A stretch of DNA of 64,000 nt. It comes from Methylibium sp035476815. Its GTDB lineage: Bacteria; Pseudomonadota; Gammaproteobacteria; Burkholderiales; Burkholderiaceae_C. This document shows positions 24,694 through 34,300 of this stretch, piece after piece. The notes under the pieces are model-generated. The model was not told the origin of the DNA. It did not search any database and worked only from the letters and a program-made list of their open reading frames with translations. The position numbers and the translations under genes are program-made. The stretch lies in NCBI GenBank assembly GCA_035476815.1, contig DATILD010000091.1:1-64000 (forward strand), read 5' to 3'. The number at the start of each line of letters is the position of its first letter. The first letter of the stretch is position 1.

Positions 24694-26094
24694 ATGGTTT
24701 CCCGACGCTCCCTCCTCGGCGCCGCCGGCGCGGTCAGCGCGGCATCGGTCAGCAAGGTCGCGATGGCCGCGCTGCCCGAACCGGTGCTGCAGGACAAGCC
24801 CGACACCATGCCGCCGCTCGTGCCGAACACCGGCCGGCCCTACCACCCGGTCGTCACGCTCAACGGCTGGACCCTGCCCTGGCGCATGAACCAGGGCGTC
24901 AAGGAGTTCCACCTGGTCGCCGAGCCGGTGGTGCGCGAGATGGCGCCCGGCTTCAAGGCGCATCTGTGGGGCTACAACGGCCAGAGCCCCGGGCCGACGA
25001 TCGAGGTGGTCGAGGGCGACCGCGTGCGCCTCTTCGTCACCAACAAGCTGCCCGAGCACACGACGATCCACTGGCACGGCCAGCGCCTGCCCAACGGCAT
25101 GGACGGCATCGGCGGCCTGACCCAGCCGGCCATCCAGCCCGGCAAGACCTACGTGTACGAGTTCGTCGCGCGCCGGCCCGGCAGCTTCATGTACCACCCG
25201 CATGCCGACGAGATGGTGCAGTTGGCGATGGGCATGATGGGCTTCTGGGTCACGCACCCGAAGCACGAGCATCCTCTGATCGACCGGGTCGACCGCGACT
25301 TCTGCTTCCTGCTCAACGCCTACGACATCGAGCCCGGCGCCTACACCCCGAAGATCATGACCATGCTCGACTTCAACCTGTGGAGCTGGAACAGCCGCGT
25401 CTTCCCCGGCATCGACACGCTCAACGTGCGCAAGAACGACAAGGTGCGCATCCGAATCGGCAACCTGACGATGACCAACCACCCGATCCACCTGCACGGC
25501 CATGAGTTCCAGGTCACCGGCACCGACGGCGGCCCGACGCCGCGCGGCACCCGCTGGGACGAGGTGACGACCGACCTCGCGGTCGGCCAGATGCGCCAGC
25601 TCGAGTTCGTCGCCAACGAGGAGGGCGACTGGGCCTTCCACTGCCACAAGAGCCACCACACGATGAACGCGATGGGCCATGGCGTGCCGACGATGATCGG
25701 CGTCGACCACCGCGAGGTGGCGAGGAAGGTGACGAACCTGATCCCCGACTACATGGTGATGGGCGAGCGCGGCATGGCCGACATGGCCGAGATGGAGATG
25801 CCGCTGCCCGACAACACCGCGCCGATGATGAGCGGCGACGGCCCCCATGGCTCGCTGGAGATGGGCGGCATGTTCACGCTGCTGAAGGTGCGGCGCGACC
25901 AGCAGCCGGGCGACTACAGGAACCCGGGCTGGTTCCGGCACCCGCCCGGCACGCAGGCCTACGAATGGACCGGCGCGCTGGCCGAACCGGCGCGCAGCGG
26001 CTCGCCGGGCCCGGCCGCGATGCCGGCACGCAACATGCCGGCGACCGACATCGAGGTCCAGGTCCGCAAGCCGCGCGGACACGGCAAGCACTGA
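24694..26094 (+). CDS. Multicopper oxidase (copper-detoxifying type)
   Basis: A 466-residue periplasmic oxidase that probably oxidises Cu(I) to Cu(II). The N-terminus (MVSRRSLLGAAG) is a twin-arginine signal. Copper motifs in order are IHWHGQ (~135), MYHPHADEM (~170), NHPIHLHGHEF (~268) and FHCHKSHHTMNAM (~315), the last with the Cys-His bridge and axial Met. A Met-rich tail (GMADMAEMEMPLP, MEMGGM) may bind extra Cu(I). Only two cupredoxin domains are obvious, shorter than CueO/CopA. A GAAGGA ribosome site is present. Confidence 0.94.
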   Translation: MVSRRSLLGAAGAVSAASVSKVAMAALPEPVLQDKPDTMPPLVPNTGRPYHPVVTLNGWTLPWRMNQGVKEFHLVAEPVVREMAPGFKAHLWGYNGQSPGPTIEVVEGDRVRLFVTNKLPEHTTIHWHGQRLPNGMDGIGGLTQPAIQPGKTYVYEFVARRPGSFMYHPHADEMVQLAMGMMGFWVTHPKHEHPLIDRVDRDFCFLLNAYDIEPGAYTPKIMTMLDFNLWSWNSRVFPGIDTLNVRKNDKVRIRIGNLTMTNHPIHLHGHEFQVTGTDGGPTPRGTRWDEVTTDLAVGQMRQLEFVANEEGDWAFHCHKSHHTMNAMGHGVPTMIGVDHREVARKVTNLIPDYMVMGERGMADMAEMEMPLPDNTAPMMSGDGPHGSLEMGGMFTLLKVRRDQQPGDYRNPGWFRHPPGTQAYEWTGALAEPARSGSPGPAAMPARNMPATDIEVQVRKPRGHGKH

Positions 26095-26104
26095 GAGCGC
26101 AACG

Positions 26105-26602
26105 ATGAGACAGACCCTGATCCTCTGCGCAGCGCTGCTGGCGCATCCCGTGGTGCAGGCACATGGCGAGAAAACCCATGCCCCGAAGGCCACGGTCATC
26201 AAGGAGCAGAAGGCCTGGGGCATCGCCGGCGATGCCAAGGCCGCCAGCCGAACCGTCGAGTTCCGCATGAGCGACGCGATGCGCTTCTCGCCCGACCGCA
26301 TCGAGCTGCGCGAAGGCGAGACCGTGCGCTTCGTGCTGCGCAACGACGGCAAGCTGCTGCACGAGTTCGTCATCGGCAGCAAGGCCGAGAACGACGCGCA
26401 CGCCGCCCTGATGATGAAGTTCCCGGACATGGAGCACGACGAGCCCTACATGGCCCATGTCCCGCCCGGCAAGACCGGCCAGATCGTCTGGACCTTCAAC
26501 CGCGCGGGCGAGTTCGACTTCGCCTGCCTGATCGCCGGCCATTACCAGGCCGGCATGGTGGGCCGCATCGTCGTGGCCCCCGCAACGAAGAGGAGTTACT
26601 GA
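26105..26602 (+). CDS. Periplasmic cupredoxin
   Basis: A 165-residue blue-copper-type protein with a signal peptide (LILCAALLAHPVVQA). Type 1 copper ligands are His in KLLHEFVIG and the CLIAGHYQAGM loop (Cys, His five on, Met five further). It contains extra Met residues (LMMKFPDMEHDEPYM). Such proteins are found behind multicopper oxidases in metal-resistance clusters and probably shuttle copper or electrons. The gene is 10 bp after the oxidase and is followed by repeat A. Confidence 0.92.
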   Translation: MRQTLILCAALLAHPVVQAHGEKTHAPKATVIKEQKAWGIAGDAKAASRTVEFRMSDAMRFSPDRIELREGETVRFVLRNDGKLLHEFVIGSKAENDAHAALMMKFPDMEHDEPYMAHVPPGKTGQIVWTFNRAGEFDFACLIAGHYQAGMVGRIVVAPATKRSY

Positions 26603-26607
26603 AATGA

Positions 26608-26695
26608 ACCACCCCCGTTGCGGCTTCGCCGCTCCCCCTCCAGGGGGCGCCGCTGGCGGCCCGGCAAAGCCGGTCCGCGGCGGCTGCTCGGCAGA
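26608..26695. repeat. Dispersed GC-rich repeat, family A (copy 1)
   Basis: Pattern: CCACCCCCGTTGCGGCT, GCCGCTCCCCCTCCAGGG, GCGCCGCTGGCGG, CCGGCAAAGCCGG, TCCGCGGCGGCTG. It starts 5 nt after the cupredoxin stop codon and contains several nested palindromes. Other copies: 46134-46221 and 55664-55820. Confidence 0.8.
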
Positions 26696-26742
26696 CGGGT
26701 TCATGCGTCGCGGGTCGCGCAAAGCGCTGTGGAGCAACTGAG

Positions 26743-27216
26743 ATGAGCCACCCGCCCCGTCCCGGCCGCCGGCGCGCGCTGCAGGCGCTGATCGCGACCG
26801 CCCTCGCCCCGGCGGCCTGGGCCGCCGACGAGCCACCGCTCGTCGAAGTCTGGAAGAGCCCGACCTGCGGCTGCTGCAAGGACTGGATCCGCCACCTCGA
26901 GGCCCATGGCTTTCGCGTCCGCGCCCACGACCAGGGCAACACCGACGCGCGCGCCGCGCTCGGCATCCCGATCGCCTACGGCTCCTGCCACACCGCCCGC
27001 GTCGGCGGCTATGCGATCGAGGGCCATGTGCCGGCGCGCGAGGTCTGGCGGCTGCTGAAGGAGAAGCCCGCCGCGACCGGGTTGGCCGTGCCGGCGATGC
27101 CGATCGGCTCGCCCGGCATGGGCGGCCCCGAGTACGGCGGCCGAAAAGACCCCTACGACGTGCTGCTGGTGCGCCGCGACGGCTCGACCGGCGTGTACCA
27201 GAGTTACCACCGCTGA
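26743..27216 (+). CDS. DUF411 metal-binding exported protein
   Basis: A 157-residue periplasmic protein of the DUF411 (CopG-like) family. It has a signal peptide (QALIATALAPAAWAADE) and a thioredoxin-like start VEVWKSPTCGCCKDWIRHLE with a CGCC metal site. SCHTARVGGYAIEGHVPA follows and adds Cys and His. Family members are linked to copper and silver resistance and may reduce or buffer Cu(I). It belongs to the copper cluster, 22 bp before the CusF-like gene. Confidence 0.9.
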   Translation: MSHPPRPGRRRALQALIATALAPAAWAADEPPLVEVWKSPTCGCCKDWIRHLEAHGFRVRAHDQGNTDARAALGIPIAYGSCHTARVGGYAIEGHVPAREVWRLLKEKPAATGLAVPAMPIGSPGMGGPEYGGRKDPYDVLLVRRDGSTGVYQSYHR

Positions 27217-27238
27217 CCCCCGACCGAGGAGAACCCCG

Positions 27239-27526
27239 ATGAAGCAATGGATCGCTGCCGCGCTGCTGGCCGGCGCCGCCCTGGCGGCGCTGGCCCAGGC
27301 CATGACCGAGGGCGAGGTGCGCAAGGTCGACCTCGCGCAGAACAAGATCACGATCAAGCATGGCGAGATCAAGAACCTCGACATGCCGCCGATGGGCAGC
27401 GGCATGGTGTTCCGCGTCAAGGACCCGGCGCTGCTCGCCAAGGTCAAGGAAGGCGACAAGGTGCGCTTCGCGGCCGAGAAGATCGGCAGCGCCTACACCG
27501 TGACCGCGATCGAGGTGGTCAAGTGA
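27239..27526 (+). CDS. CusF-like periplasmic copper-binding protein
   Basis: A 95-residue exported small OB-fold protein (signal MKQWIAAALLAGAALAALAQ). The core VRKVDLAQNKITIKHGEIKN, then LDMPPMGSGMVFRVKD, follows CusF. Candidate Cu(I) ligands are the His of IKHGE and the Met pair. The Trp that caps copper in E. coli CusF is missing at the expected place (LDM instead of WxxM), unlike the CusF domain fused to the adaptor at 29709. It would hand Cu(I)/Ag(I) to the CusBA pump. GTGA overlap with the next gene shows translational coupling. Confidence 0.9.
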   Translation: MKQWIAAALLAGAALAALAQAMTEGEVRKVDLAQNKITIKHGEIKNLDMPPMGSGMVFRVKDPALLAKVKEGDKVRFAAEKIGSAYTVTAIEVVK

Positions 27527-27891
27527 GCCGGCATGCCGCCGCGCTGCTGACGGCCCTGCTGCCGCTCGCGGTCCAGGCCGAGCTGGTGCCCATCGCCTGG
27601 GACGCGCAGGGTCGCTGGGAGGCCGGGCTCGCGATCGCGCCGAAGAAGTTCGCCGAGGCCTGCACCGCGCTCAAGCAGGGCGAGCGCATCCGCTGGCGCT
27701 GGCAGGCGACGCAGCCGCTGAAGTTCAACATCCACTACCACGAGGGCAAGGCCGTGCGCGTGCCGGTGCAGACCGAGGCGCCGTCCGGCGAGGGCACGCT
27801 CGAGGTGACGCTGACGCAGGATTACTGCTGGATGTGGAGCGGCGCGACCGGGACGGACCGCATCACCGTCACGCTGGAGCGGCTGCCGTGA
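27523..27891 (+). CDS. Small exported protein coupled to CusF-like gene
   Basis: A 122-residue protein starting at a GTG that overlaps the previous stop (GTGA). It has a short signal peptide (ALLTALLPLAVQA), an aromatic core (RIRWRWQATQPLKFNIHYHE) and a late YCWMWSG with Cys, Trp and Met that could hold a soft metal. The family is not recognised. Its conserved-looking place between CusF-like and Cys-rich genes suggests a role in periplasmic copper handling. Confidence 0.72.
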   Translation: MSRHAAALLTALLPLAVQAELVPIAWDAQGRWEAGLAIAPKKFAEACTALKQGERIRWRWQATQPLKFNIHYHEGKAVRVPVQTEAPSGEGTLEVTLTQDYCWMWSGATGTDRITVTLERLP

Positions 27892-27922
27892 ACGAGCCGC
27901 GGGCCGGATCGAGGGCCGCGCA

Positions 27923-28339
27923 ATGCCGCTGATGCACCCGCGCCGCAGCGTCCGCCGCGGCTGGGCCGGCTGGCTGATCGTCGCCCTGCTGTTCGTCCAG
28001 GTCGCCACGGCGGCCTACGCCTGCCCGCTGCTGGCAAACCTGGGCAGGCACGACGCCGCGATGTCACTCGACATGCCCTGCGCGGCGATGCGGGGTGGCG
28101 ATGCCATGGTCGACGACGCCCGGCCCGGCCTGTGCATCGAACATTGCAAGGCCGGCAACCCGGCCATGGAACCGGCCCAGGGCCAGGCCGTCCCGCCACC
28201 GGCCTGGCTGCCGTGGTTCACCGTCGCGCCGGTGCTCGCCGAGCCGAGCGACCCGCATGTGCGCGCCGCCGCCGAGCGCCGCCGCAGCCGCGCGCCGCCA
28301 CGACCGCTGAGCGTCGTGCACTGCTGCTATCGCATTTGA
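27923..28339 (+). CDS. Small membrane-anchored or exported Cys/Met-rich protein
   Basis: A 138-residue protein with an N-terminal hydrophobic helix (AGWLIVALLFVQVATAAYA) followed by ACPLLANLG, DMPCAAMRGGDAM, CIEHCKAG and a C-terminal VVHCCYR. The Cys/Met pattern fits metal binding. No named family is recognised. The frame opens about 30 bp after the preceding gene and ends 72 bp before the second TolC-like gene. Confidence 0.65.
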   Translation: MPLMHPRRSVRRGWAGWLIVALLFVQVATAAYACPLLANLGRHDAAMSLDMPCAAMRGGDAMVDDARPGLCIEHCKAGNPAMEPAQGQAVPPPAWLPWFTVAPVLAEPSDPHVRAAAERRRSRAPPRPLSVVHCCYRI

Positions 28340-28410
28340 ACTGCTGAGGTTTCGGTCGTGACCGGCCGCCGCCTGCCCGCGGCCGGGTTTCCGGACTTCA
28401 GGAGCTCCGC

Positions 28411-29712
28411 ATGAGTTTGTCCCTGCCCTGGAGGCGCTGCCGCCTCCGCCCGGCCCCGCTGCTGGCGGCGGCTGCGGCCGCCCTTGCCTGCCTGGCCGCC
28501 ACGGCGCAGACCGGCCTGTCGATCGACCAGGCCGTCGCGCTGGCGGCCGGCGCATCCCGGCTCGTCGCCGCCAGCGAGGCCCAGGCCCGCGCCACGCGCG
28601 AGCTGGCGGTGGCCGCCGGCCGGCTGCCGGACCCGGTGCTGAAGCTCGGCCTCAACGACCTGCCGATCAACGGGCCCGACCGCTGGAGCCTCACGCGCGA
28701 CGCCGACACGCAGCGCTCGATCGGCGTGATGCAGGAGTTCACCCGCGCCGACAAGCGCGCCGCGCGCAGCGAGCGCGCCGGGCACGAGGTCGGCCTGGCC
28801 GAGGCGGCACGCCGGCAGACCGTCGCCGAGCTGCAGCGCGACACGGCGCTGGCCTGGCTGGATCGCTCCTTCCAGGAAAGCATGCGCGAGCAACTGCAGC
28901 AACAGGTCGACCACGCGCTGCTGCAGGTGCAAGCAGCGGAAACGCTGTACCGCAACGGCCGCGGCGCGCGGGCCGAGGTGTACGCCGCGCGCGGCGAGGT
29001 CGAGGCGCTGCGCGACCGCATCGACGAGGTCGAGCGCGAGATCGAGGTCGCGACCACCCGCCTGGCACGCTGGATCGGCGACGCCGCACGCCAGCCGCTG
29101 GCGGCACGCCCCGCGCTGCAGCGACCGGCCTGGGCCGCCGATGCGCCGGCTGCCCCGCTGGACCGGCATCCCGCCGTCGCCGCGCAGCGGCAGCAGGAGG
29201 CCGCGGCCGAGTCCGAGGCCCGCCTGGCCGCCGCCAACCGGCGGGCCGACTGGAGCGTCGAGCTCATGTACAGCCAGCGTGGGCCGGCCTACTCGAACAT
29301 GGTGTCGATCAACCTGTCGGTGCCGCTGCAGTGGGACCAGAAGAACCGCCAGGACCGCGAGCTGGCCGCCCGGGAGGCGCTGGTCGAGCAGGCCCGTGCA
29401 AGACGCGAGGATGCCGAGCGCGCCACCCGCGCCGAACTCTCGGCCTGGCTGCAGCAGTGGCGCAGCCACGAGCAGCGCCTGCGCCGCCACGACCAAGCGC
29501 TGCTGCCGCTGGCGCAGCAGCGCAGCGCGGCCGCGCTGAGCGCCTATGCCGCGGGCAGCGGCGCGCTGACGGCCGTGCTGGAAGCGCGGCGCGACGCGCT
29601 GCAGGTGCACCTGGAGCGCCTGCGCATCGAGCTGGACCTCGCCCGCATCTGGGCCCAGCTCGCCTTCCTGATGCCGCAGGACGGCGCCATGACCCCGGGG
29701 ACCACGCCATGA
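28411..29712 (+). CDS. cusC: TolC-family outer-membrane protein of the Cus pump (CusC/CzcC-like)
   Basis: A 433-residue efflux duct protein with a Sec signal (APLLAAAAAALACLAATAQ) and no lipobox after the cleavage region. Two TolC helical repeats are visible (ARATRELAVAAGRLPDPVL and MYSQRGPAYSNMVSINLSVP). Its stop overlaps the adaptor ATG (ATGA), so it forms a coupled CusC-CusB-CusA unit that spans both membranes and expels metal to the outside. Confidence 0.92.
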   Translation: MSLSLPWRRCRLRPAPLLAAAAAALACLAATAQTGLSIDQAVALAAGASRLVAASEAQARATRELAVAAGRLPDPVLKLGLNDLPINGPDRWSLTRDADTQRSIGVMQEFTRADKRAARSERAGHEVGLAEAARRQTVAELQRDTALAWLDRSFQESMREQLQQQVDHALLQVQAAETLYRNGRGARAEVYAARGEVEALRDRIDEVEREIEVATTRLARWIGDAARQPLAARPALQRPAWAADAPAAPLDRHPAVAAQRQQEAAAESEARLAAANRRADWSVELMYSQRGPAYSNMVSINLSVPLQWDQKNRQDRELAAREALVEQARARREDAERATRAELSAWLQQWRSHEQRLRRHDQALLPLAQQRSAAALSAYAAGSGALTAVLEARRDALQVHLERLRIELDLARIWAQLAFLMPQDGAMTPGTTP

Positions 29713-31328
29713 ACACCCGCCAGACCCTGGCCGCGCTGGCCGCGATCGCCGCCATCGTCACGCTCGCCGCCGGCGGCTACGCGCTCTACCGGGCCGGCAT
29801 GCAGCGTGGCGCCGATCAGGCCGCCACGCCCACCGCAGCGACCGCCGCCATCGACGACCCCAGCCGCGGCCGCGCCGCCGGCGAGGCCGCGACGCGCCGC
29901 CATGTCGAGCAGGGCCTGAAGGCCGGCCGGGTGGACCCGGCCACCGGCAAGCCCATCCTCTACTACCACGACCCGATGGTGCCGGGAAAGCGCTTCGACG
30001 CGCCGGGCAAGTCGCCCTTCATGGACATGATGCTGGTGCCGGTCTACGGGGATGGCGGCGACGGCGACCGGGGCACGGTGACGGTGAGCCCGCGCATCCA
30101 GCAGAACCTCGGCGTGCGCACCGCCGAGGTGGTGGAGGGCATGCTGAGCCCGATGGTGAGCGCCGTCGGCAGCATCGCGTGGAACGAGCGCGACCAGTCG
30201 GTGATCCAGGCGCGCGCCGCGGGCATCATCGAGAAGCTGCATGTGCGCGCGACGCTGGACCCGGTGAAGCAGGGCCAGCCCTTCGCCGAGCTCTACGTGC
30301 CGGACTGGGTGGCGGCGCAGGAGGAGTACCTCGCGGTCAGGCGCATCGGCGGCGGCGACACCGCGCTGATCGCCGCCGCCCGCCAGCGCATGCGGCTGGC
30401 CGGCATGAGCGAGGCGCAGGTCGCGCGCGTCGACGCCGCCGGCACGGTGCAGCCGCGCATCACGCTCACCGCGCCGAGCAGCGGCGTGGTGGCCGAGCTG
30501 GTCGCTCGCGAAGGGATGACGGTGGCGCCGGGGACGATGCTCGCGCGCATCAACGGCCTGGCCAGCGTGTGGGCGCTGGCCGAGCTGCCGGAGAGCCAGG
30601 CCGCGCTGGTGCGGCCCGGCAGCGCCGTCGAGGCGCGCAGCCCCGGCGTGCCCGGCGTCGTGTTCCGCGGCATGGTGCAGGCGTTGCTGCCCGAGGTGAA
30701 CCCGACCACGCGCACGCTGAAGGCACGCGTGCAGTTCGCCAACCCGGGTGGCCGGCTCGTGCCGGGGCTGTTCGTCACGCTGCAGTTCATGGACCAGCGC
30801 GCCGAGCAGGCGCTGCTGATCCCGACCGAGGCGGTGATCCAGACCGGCCGGCGTGCCGTGGTGATGGTGGCGGAGGAAGGCGGCCGCTTTGCGCCGACCG
30901 ATGTCGAGACCGGTCTGGAGACCGGCGGCCAGACCGAGATCCGGCGCGGCCTTCAACGCGGGCAGCGCGTGGTCGTGTCCTCGCAGTTCCTGATCGACTC
31001 GGAGGCGCGCCTCAAGGGCGTCGAGACGCGGCTCGACCACGAGACGCCGCCGAAGGCCGCCGACGCGGCGCCGCGCCACAGCGGCAGCGGGCGCATCGAG
31101 GCCATCGGCCGCGACCGCATCACGCTGAGCCATGGGCCCGTCCCGAGCCTCGAGTGGGACTCGATGACGATGGAGTTCAGGCTGCCGCCGGCCAAGGACG
31201 TGCCGCGCGGTCTGGCCGCCGGTGACCGGGTGGACTTCGAGTTCTACCTGGACGCGGCCGACGGACCGACGCTGACGCGGCTGGTGCCGCTGCCGTCGCA
31301 GGTGGCCGCGCCGGGGGCCTCGCGATGA
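29709..31328 (+). CDS. cusB: RND periplasmic adaptor CusB with metal-binding N- and C-terminal domains
   Basis: A 539-residue membrane-fusion protein. Residues ~8-27 are the membrane anchor. ILYYHDPMVPGKRFDAP and SPFMDMMLVPVY (~78-112) form a heavy-metal-binding domain. The barrel-sandwich and hairpin follow. The last ~80 residues (SGRIEAIGRDRITLSHG, then LEWDSMTMEF) are a fused CusF-like domain with the complete His-Trp-Met-Met set. The adaptor links CusA to CusC and senses or loads Cu(I)/Ag(I). Start and stop codons overlap those of its neighbours by 4 bp. Confidence 0.94.
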   Translation: MNTRQTLAALAAIAAIVTLAAGGYALYRAGMQRGADQAATPTAATAAIDDPSRGRAAGEAATRRHVEQGLKAGRVDPATGKPILYYHDPMVPGKRFDAPGKSPFMDMMLVPVYGDGGDGDRGTVTVSPRIQQNLGVRTAEVVEGMLSPMVSAVGSIAWNERDQSVIQARAAGIIEKLHVRATLDPVKQGQPFAELYVPDWVAAQEEYLAVRRIGGGDTALIAAARQRMRLAGMSEAQVARVDAAGTVQPRITLTAPSSGVVAELVAREGMTVAPGTMLARINGLASVWALAELPESQAALVRPGSAVEARSPGVPGVVFRGMVQALLPEVNPTTRTLKARVQFANPGGRLVPGLFVTLQFMDQRAEQALLIPTEAVIQTGRRAVVMVAEEGGRFAPTDVETGLETGGQTEIRRGLQRGQRVVVSSQFLIDSEARLKGVETRLDHETPPKAADAAPRHSGSGRIEAIGRDRITLSHGPVPSLEWDSMTMEFRLPPAKDVPRGLAAGDRVDFEFYLDAADGPTLTRLVPLPSQVAAPGASR

Positions 31329-34300
31329 TCGCCGCGCTGATCCGCTGGTCGATCGTCAACCGCTTCCTGGTGCTGCTGGCGACCGCGATCGTCACGGCCT
31401 GGGGCCTGTGGGCGGTGCAGCGCACGCCGCTGGACGCGCTGCCCGACCTGTCGGACGTGCAGGTGATCATCCGCACGCCCTATCCCGGCCAGGCGCCGCG
31501 CATCGTCGAGAACCAGGTGACCTATCCGCTGACGACGACGATGCTGTCGGTGCCGGGTGCGAAGGTCGTGCGCGGCTACTCCTTCTTCGGGGACAGCTTC
31601 GTCTACGTGCTGTTCGACGACGGCACCGACCCCTACTGGGCGCGATCGCGGGTGCTCGAATACCTGAACCAGGTGCAGTCGCGGCTGCCCGCCGCCGCGA
31701 AACCGGCGCTCGGCCCCGACGCGACCGGCGTGGGCTGGATCTACCAGTACGCGCTGGTCGACCGCGGCGGGACGATGGACGCCGGCCAACTGCGCGCGCT
31801 GCAGGACTGGTTCCTGAAGTACGAGCTGAAGACGGTGCCGAACGTGGCCGAGGTCGCCTCGGTCGGTGGCATGGTGCGGCAGTACCAGGTGCTGCTCGAC
31901 CCCGACAAGCTGGCCGCCTACGCGATCCCGCACGGCCAGGTGATCGCGGCGATCCGAAGCGCCAACCAGGAGGCCGGCGGCTCGGTGCTCGAACTGGGCG
32001 AGGCCGAGTACGTGGTGCGCGCCTCGGGGCTGCTTGCGACGCTGGACGACTTCCGCAAGATCCCGTTGAGCGCCACCGACGCCGGCGTCAGCGTGCGCCT
32101 CGGCGACGTGGCGCGCGTGCAGGTCGGCCCGGAGATGCGCCGCGGCATCGGCGAGCTCGACGGCGAGGGCGAGGCCACCGGCGGCGTGATCGTGATGCGC
32201 TCGGGCAAGAACGCGCTGGAGACCATCGCGGCCGTCAAGGCCAAGATCGCCTCGCTGCAGGCCAGCCTGCCGAAGGGCGTGGAGATCGTGCCGACCTACG
32301 ACCGCGCCGGCCTGATCGAGCGCGCGGTCGACAACCTGAGCCGCAAGCTGGTCGAGGAGTTCATCGTCGTGGCGCTGGTGTGCGTGGTGTTCCTGTTCCA
32401 CCTGCGCTCGGCCTTCGTCGCGATCGTGAGCCTGCCGCTGGGCATCCTGGCCAGCTTCATCGTGATGCACTACCAGGGCGTCAATGCCAACGTGATGTCG
32501 CTCGGCGGGATCGCGATCGCGATCGGCGCGATGGTCGATGCGGCGGTGGTGATGATCGAGAACGCGCACAAGCACGTCGAGGCCTGGCGCCACGAGCACC
32601 CCGGCGAGGATCCGAAGGGCGAGGCGCAGTGGCGTGTGATCGGCGACGCGGCGGTCGAGGTCGGGCCGGCGCTGTTCTTCTCGCTGCTGATCATCACGCT
32701 GAGCTTCGTCCCGGTGTTCACGCTCGAGGCGCAGGAAGGACGGCTGTTCTCGCCGCTGGCCTACACCAAGAGCTATGCGATGGCGGCCTCGGCCGGCCTG
32801 GCGGTGACGCTGGTGCCGGTGCTGATGGGCTACCTGATCCGTGGGCGCATCCCGGACGAGAACCGCAACCCGCTGAACCGCGCACTGATCGCGATCTACC
32901 GACCCATGCTCGATGCCGTGCTGGCCTGGCCCAAGCTCACCGTGGCAGTGGCGCTGTTGGTCCTGGCCAGCACCGCCTGGCCGATCCTGAAGATCGGCGG
33001 CGAGTTCATGCCGCCGCTCGACGAGGGCGACCTGCTCTACATGCCGACCGCGCTGCCCGGCCTGTCGGCGGGCAAGGCCGCCGAACTGCTGCAGCAGACC
33101 GACCGGCTGATCCGCACACTGCCCGAGGTCGAGTCGGTCTACGGCAAGGCCGGCCGCGCCGAGACCGCCACCGACCCGGCGCCGCTGGAGATGTTCGAGA
33201 CCACGATCCAGTTCAAGCCCAGGAGCGAGTGGCGTGCCGACATGACGAGCGACAAACTCGTGGAAGAGCTGGACCGCATCGTCAAGGTGCCGGGCCTGAC
33301 GAACATCTGGGTGCCGCCGATCCGCAACCGCATCGACATGCTGGCCACCGGCATCAAGAGCCCGGTGGGCGTGAAGGTGGCCGGCACCGACCTGATGGAG
33401 ATCGACCGCCTCGCCGGCGAGATCGAGAAGGCGGTGAAGGGCGTGCCGGGGGTCAGCAGCGCGCTGGCCGAGCGGCTGACCGGCGGGCGCTATGTCGACG
33501 TGACGATCCACCGCGACGCCGCGGCGCGCTATGGCATGAACATCGCCGACGTGCAGTCGGTCATCAGCGCCGCGGTCGGTGGCGACAACGTCGGCGAGAC
33601 CGTCGAGGGGCTGCAACGCTTCCCGATCAACGTGCGCTACCCGCGCGAGATCCGCGACTCGCTGGACAAGCTGCGCAAACTGCCGATCGTCACCGCGCGC
33701 GGCGCGCGCATCGTGCTGTCGGACGTGGCGGAGCTGCGCATCAACGACGGCCCGCCGATGCTGCGCAGCGAGAACGCAAGGCTGGCCGGCTTCGTCTACG
33801 TCGACATCCGCGGCCGCGATCTCAAGTCCGCCGTGCTGGACATGCAGCGCGCGGTGGCCGAACAGGTGAAGCTCGCGCCGGGCTACTCGGTCTCGTGGTC
33901 GGGGCAGTTCGAGTTCCTGGAACGCGCCACCGCGAAGCTGAAGGTGGTGGTGCCCTTCACGCTGGGCATCATCTTCGTGCTGCTCTACCTGACCTTCCGG
34001 CGCTTCGACGAGGCGCTGCTGATCCTGGCGACCCTGCCGTTCGCGCTGATCGGCGGCTTCTGGCTGCTGTACGGGCTGGGCTACAACCTCAGCGTGGCCG
34101 GCGCGATCGGCTTCATCGCGCTGGCCGGCGTGGCGGCCGAGTTCGGCGTGATCATGCTGCTGTACCTGAAGCAGTCCTGGGAGGCCCGCCTCGCGCGCGG
34201 CGAGCCCGGTGACGACGACCTGCTCGATGCCATCCGCGAAGGCGCGGTGCTGCGCGTGCGGCCCAAGGCGATGACGGTGGCCGTCATCATCGCCGGCCTG

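Noticed and set aside
31244..33616. 790-codon open frame antisense to cusA
   Set aside because: His/Arg/Asp/Gln-rich shadow of the CusA codons; CusA itself has full RND motifs.
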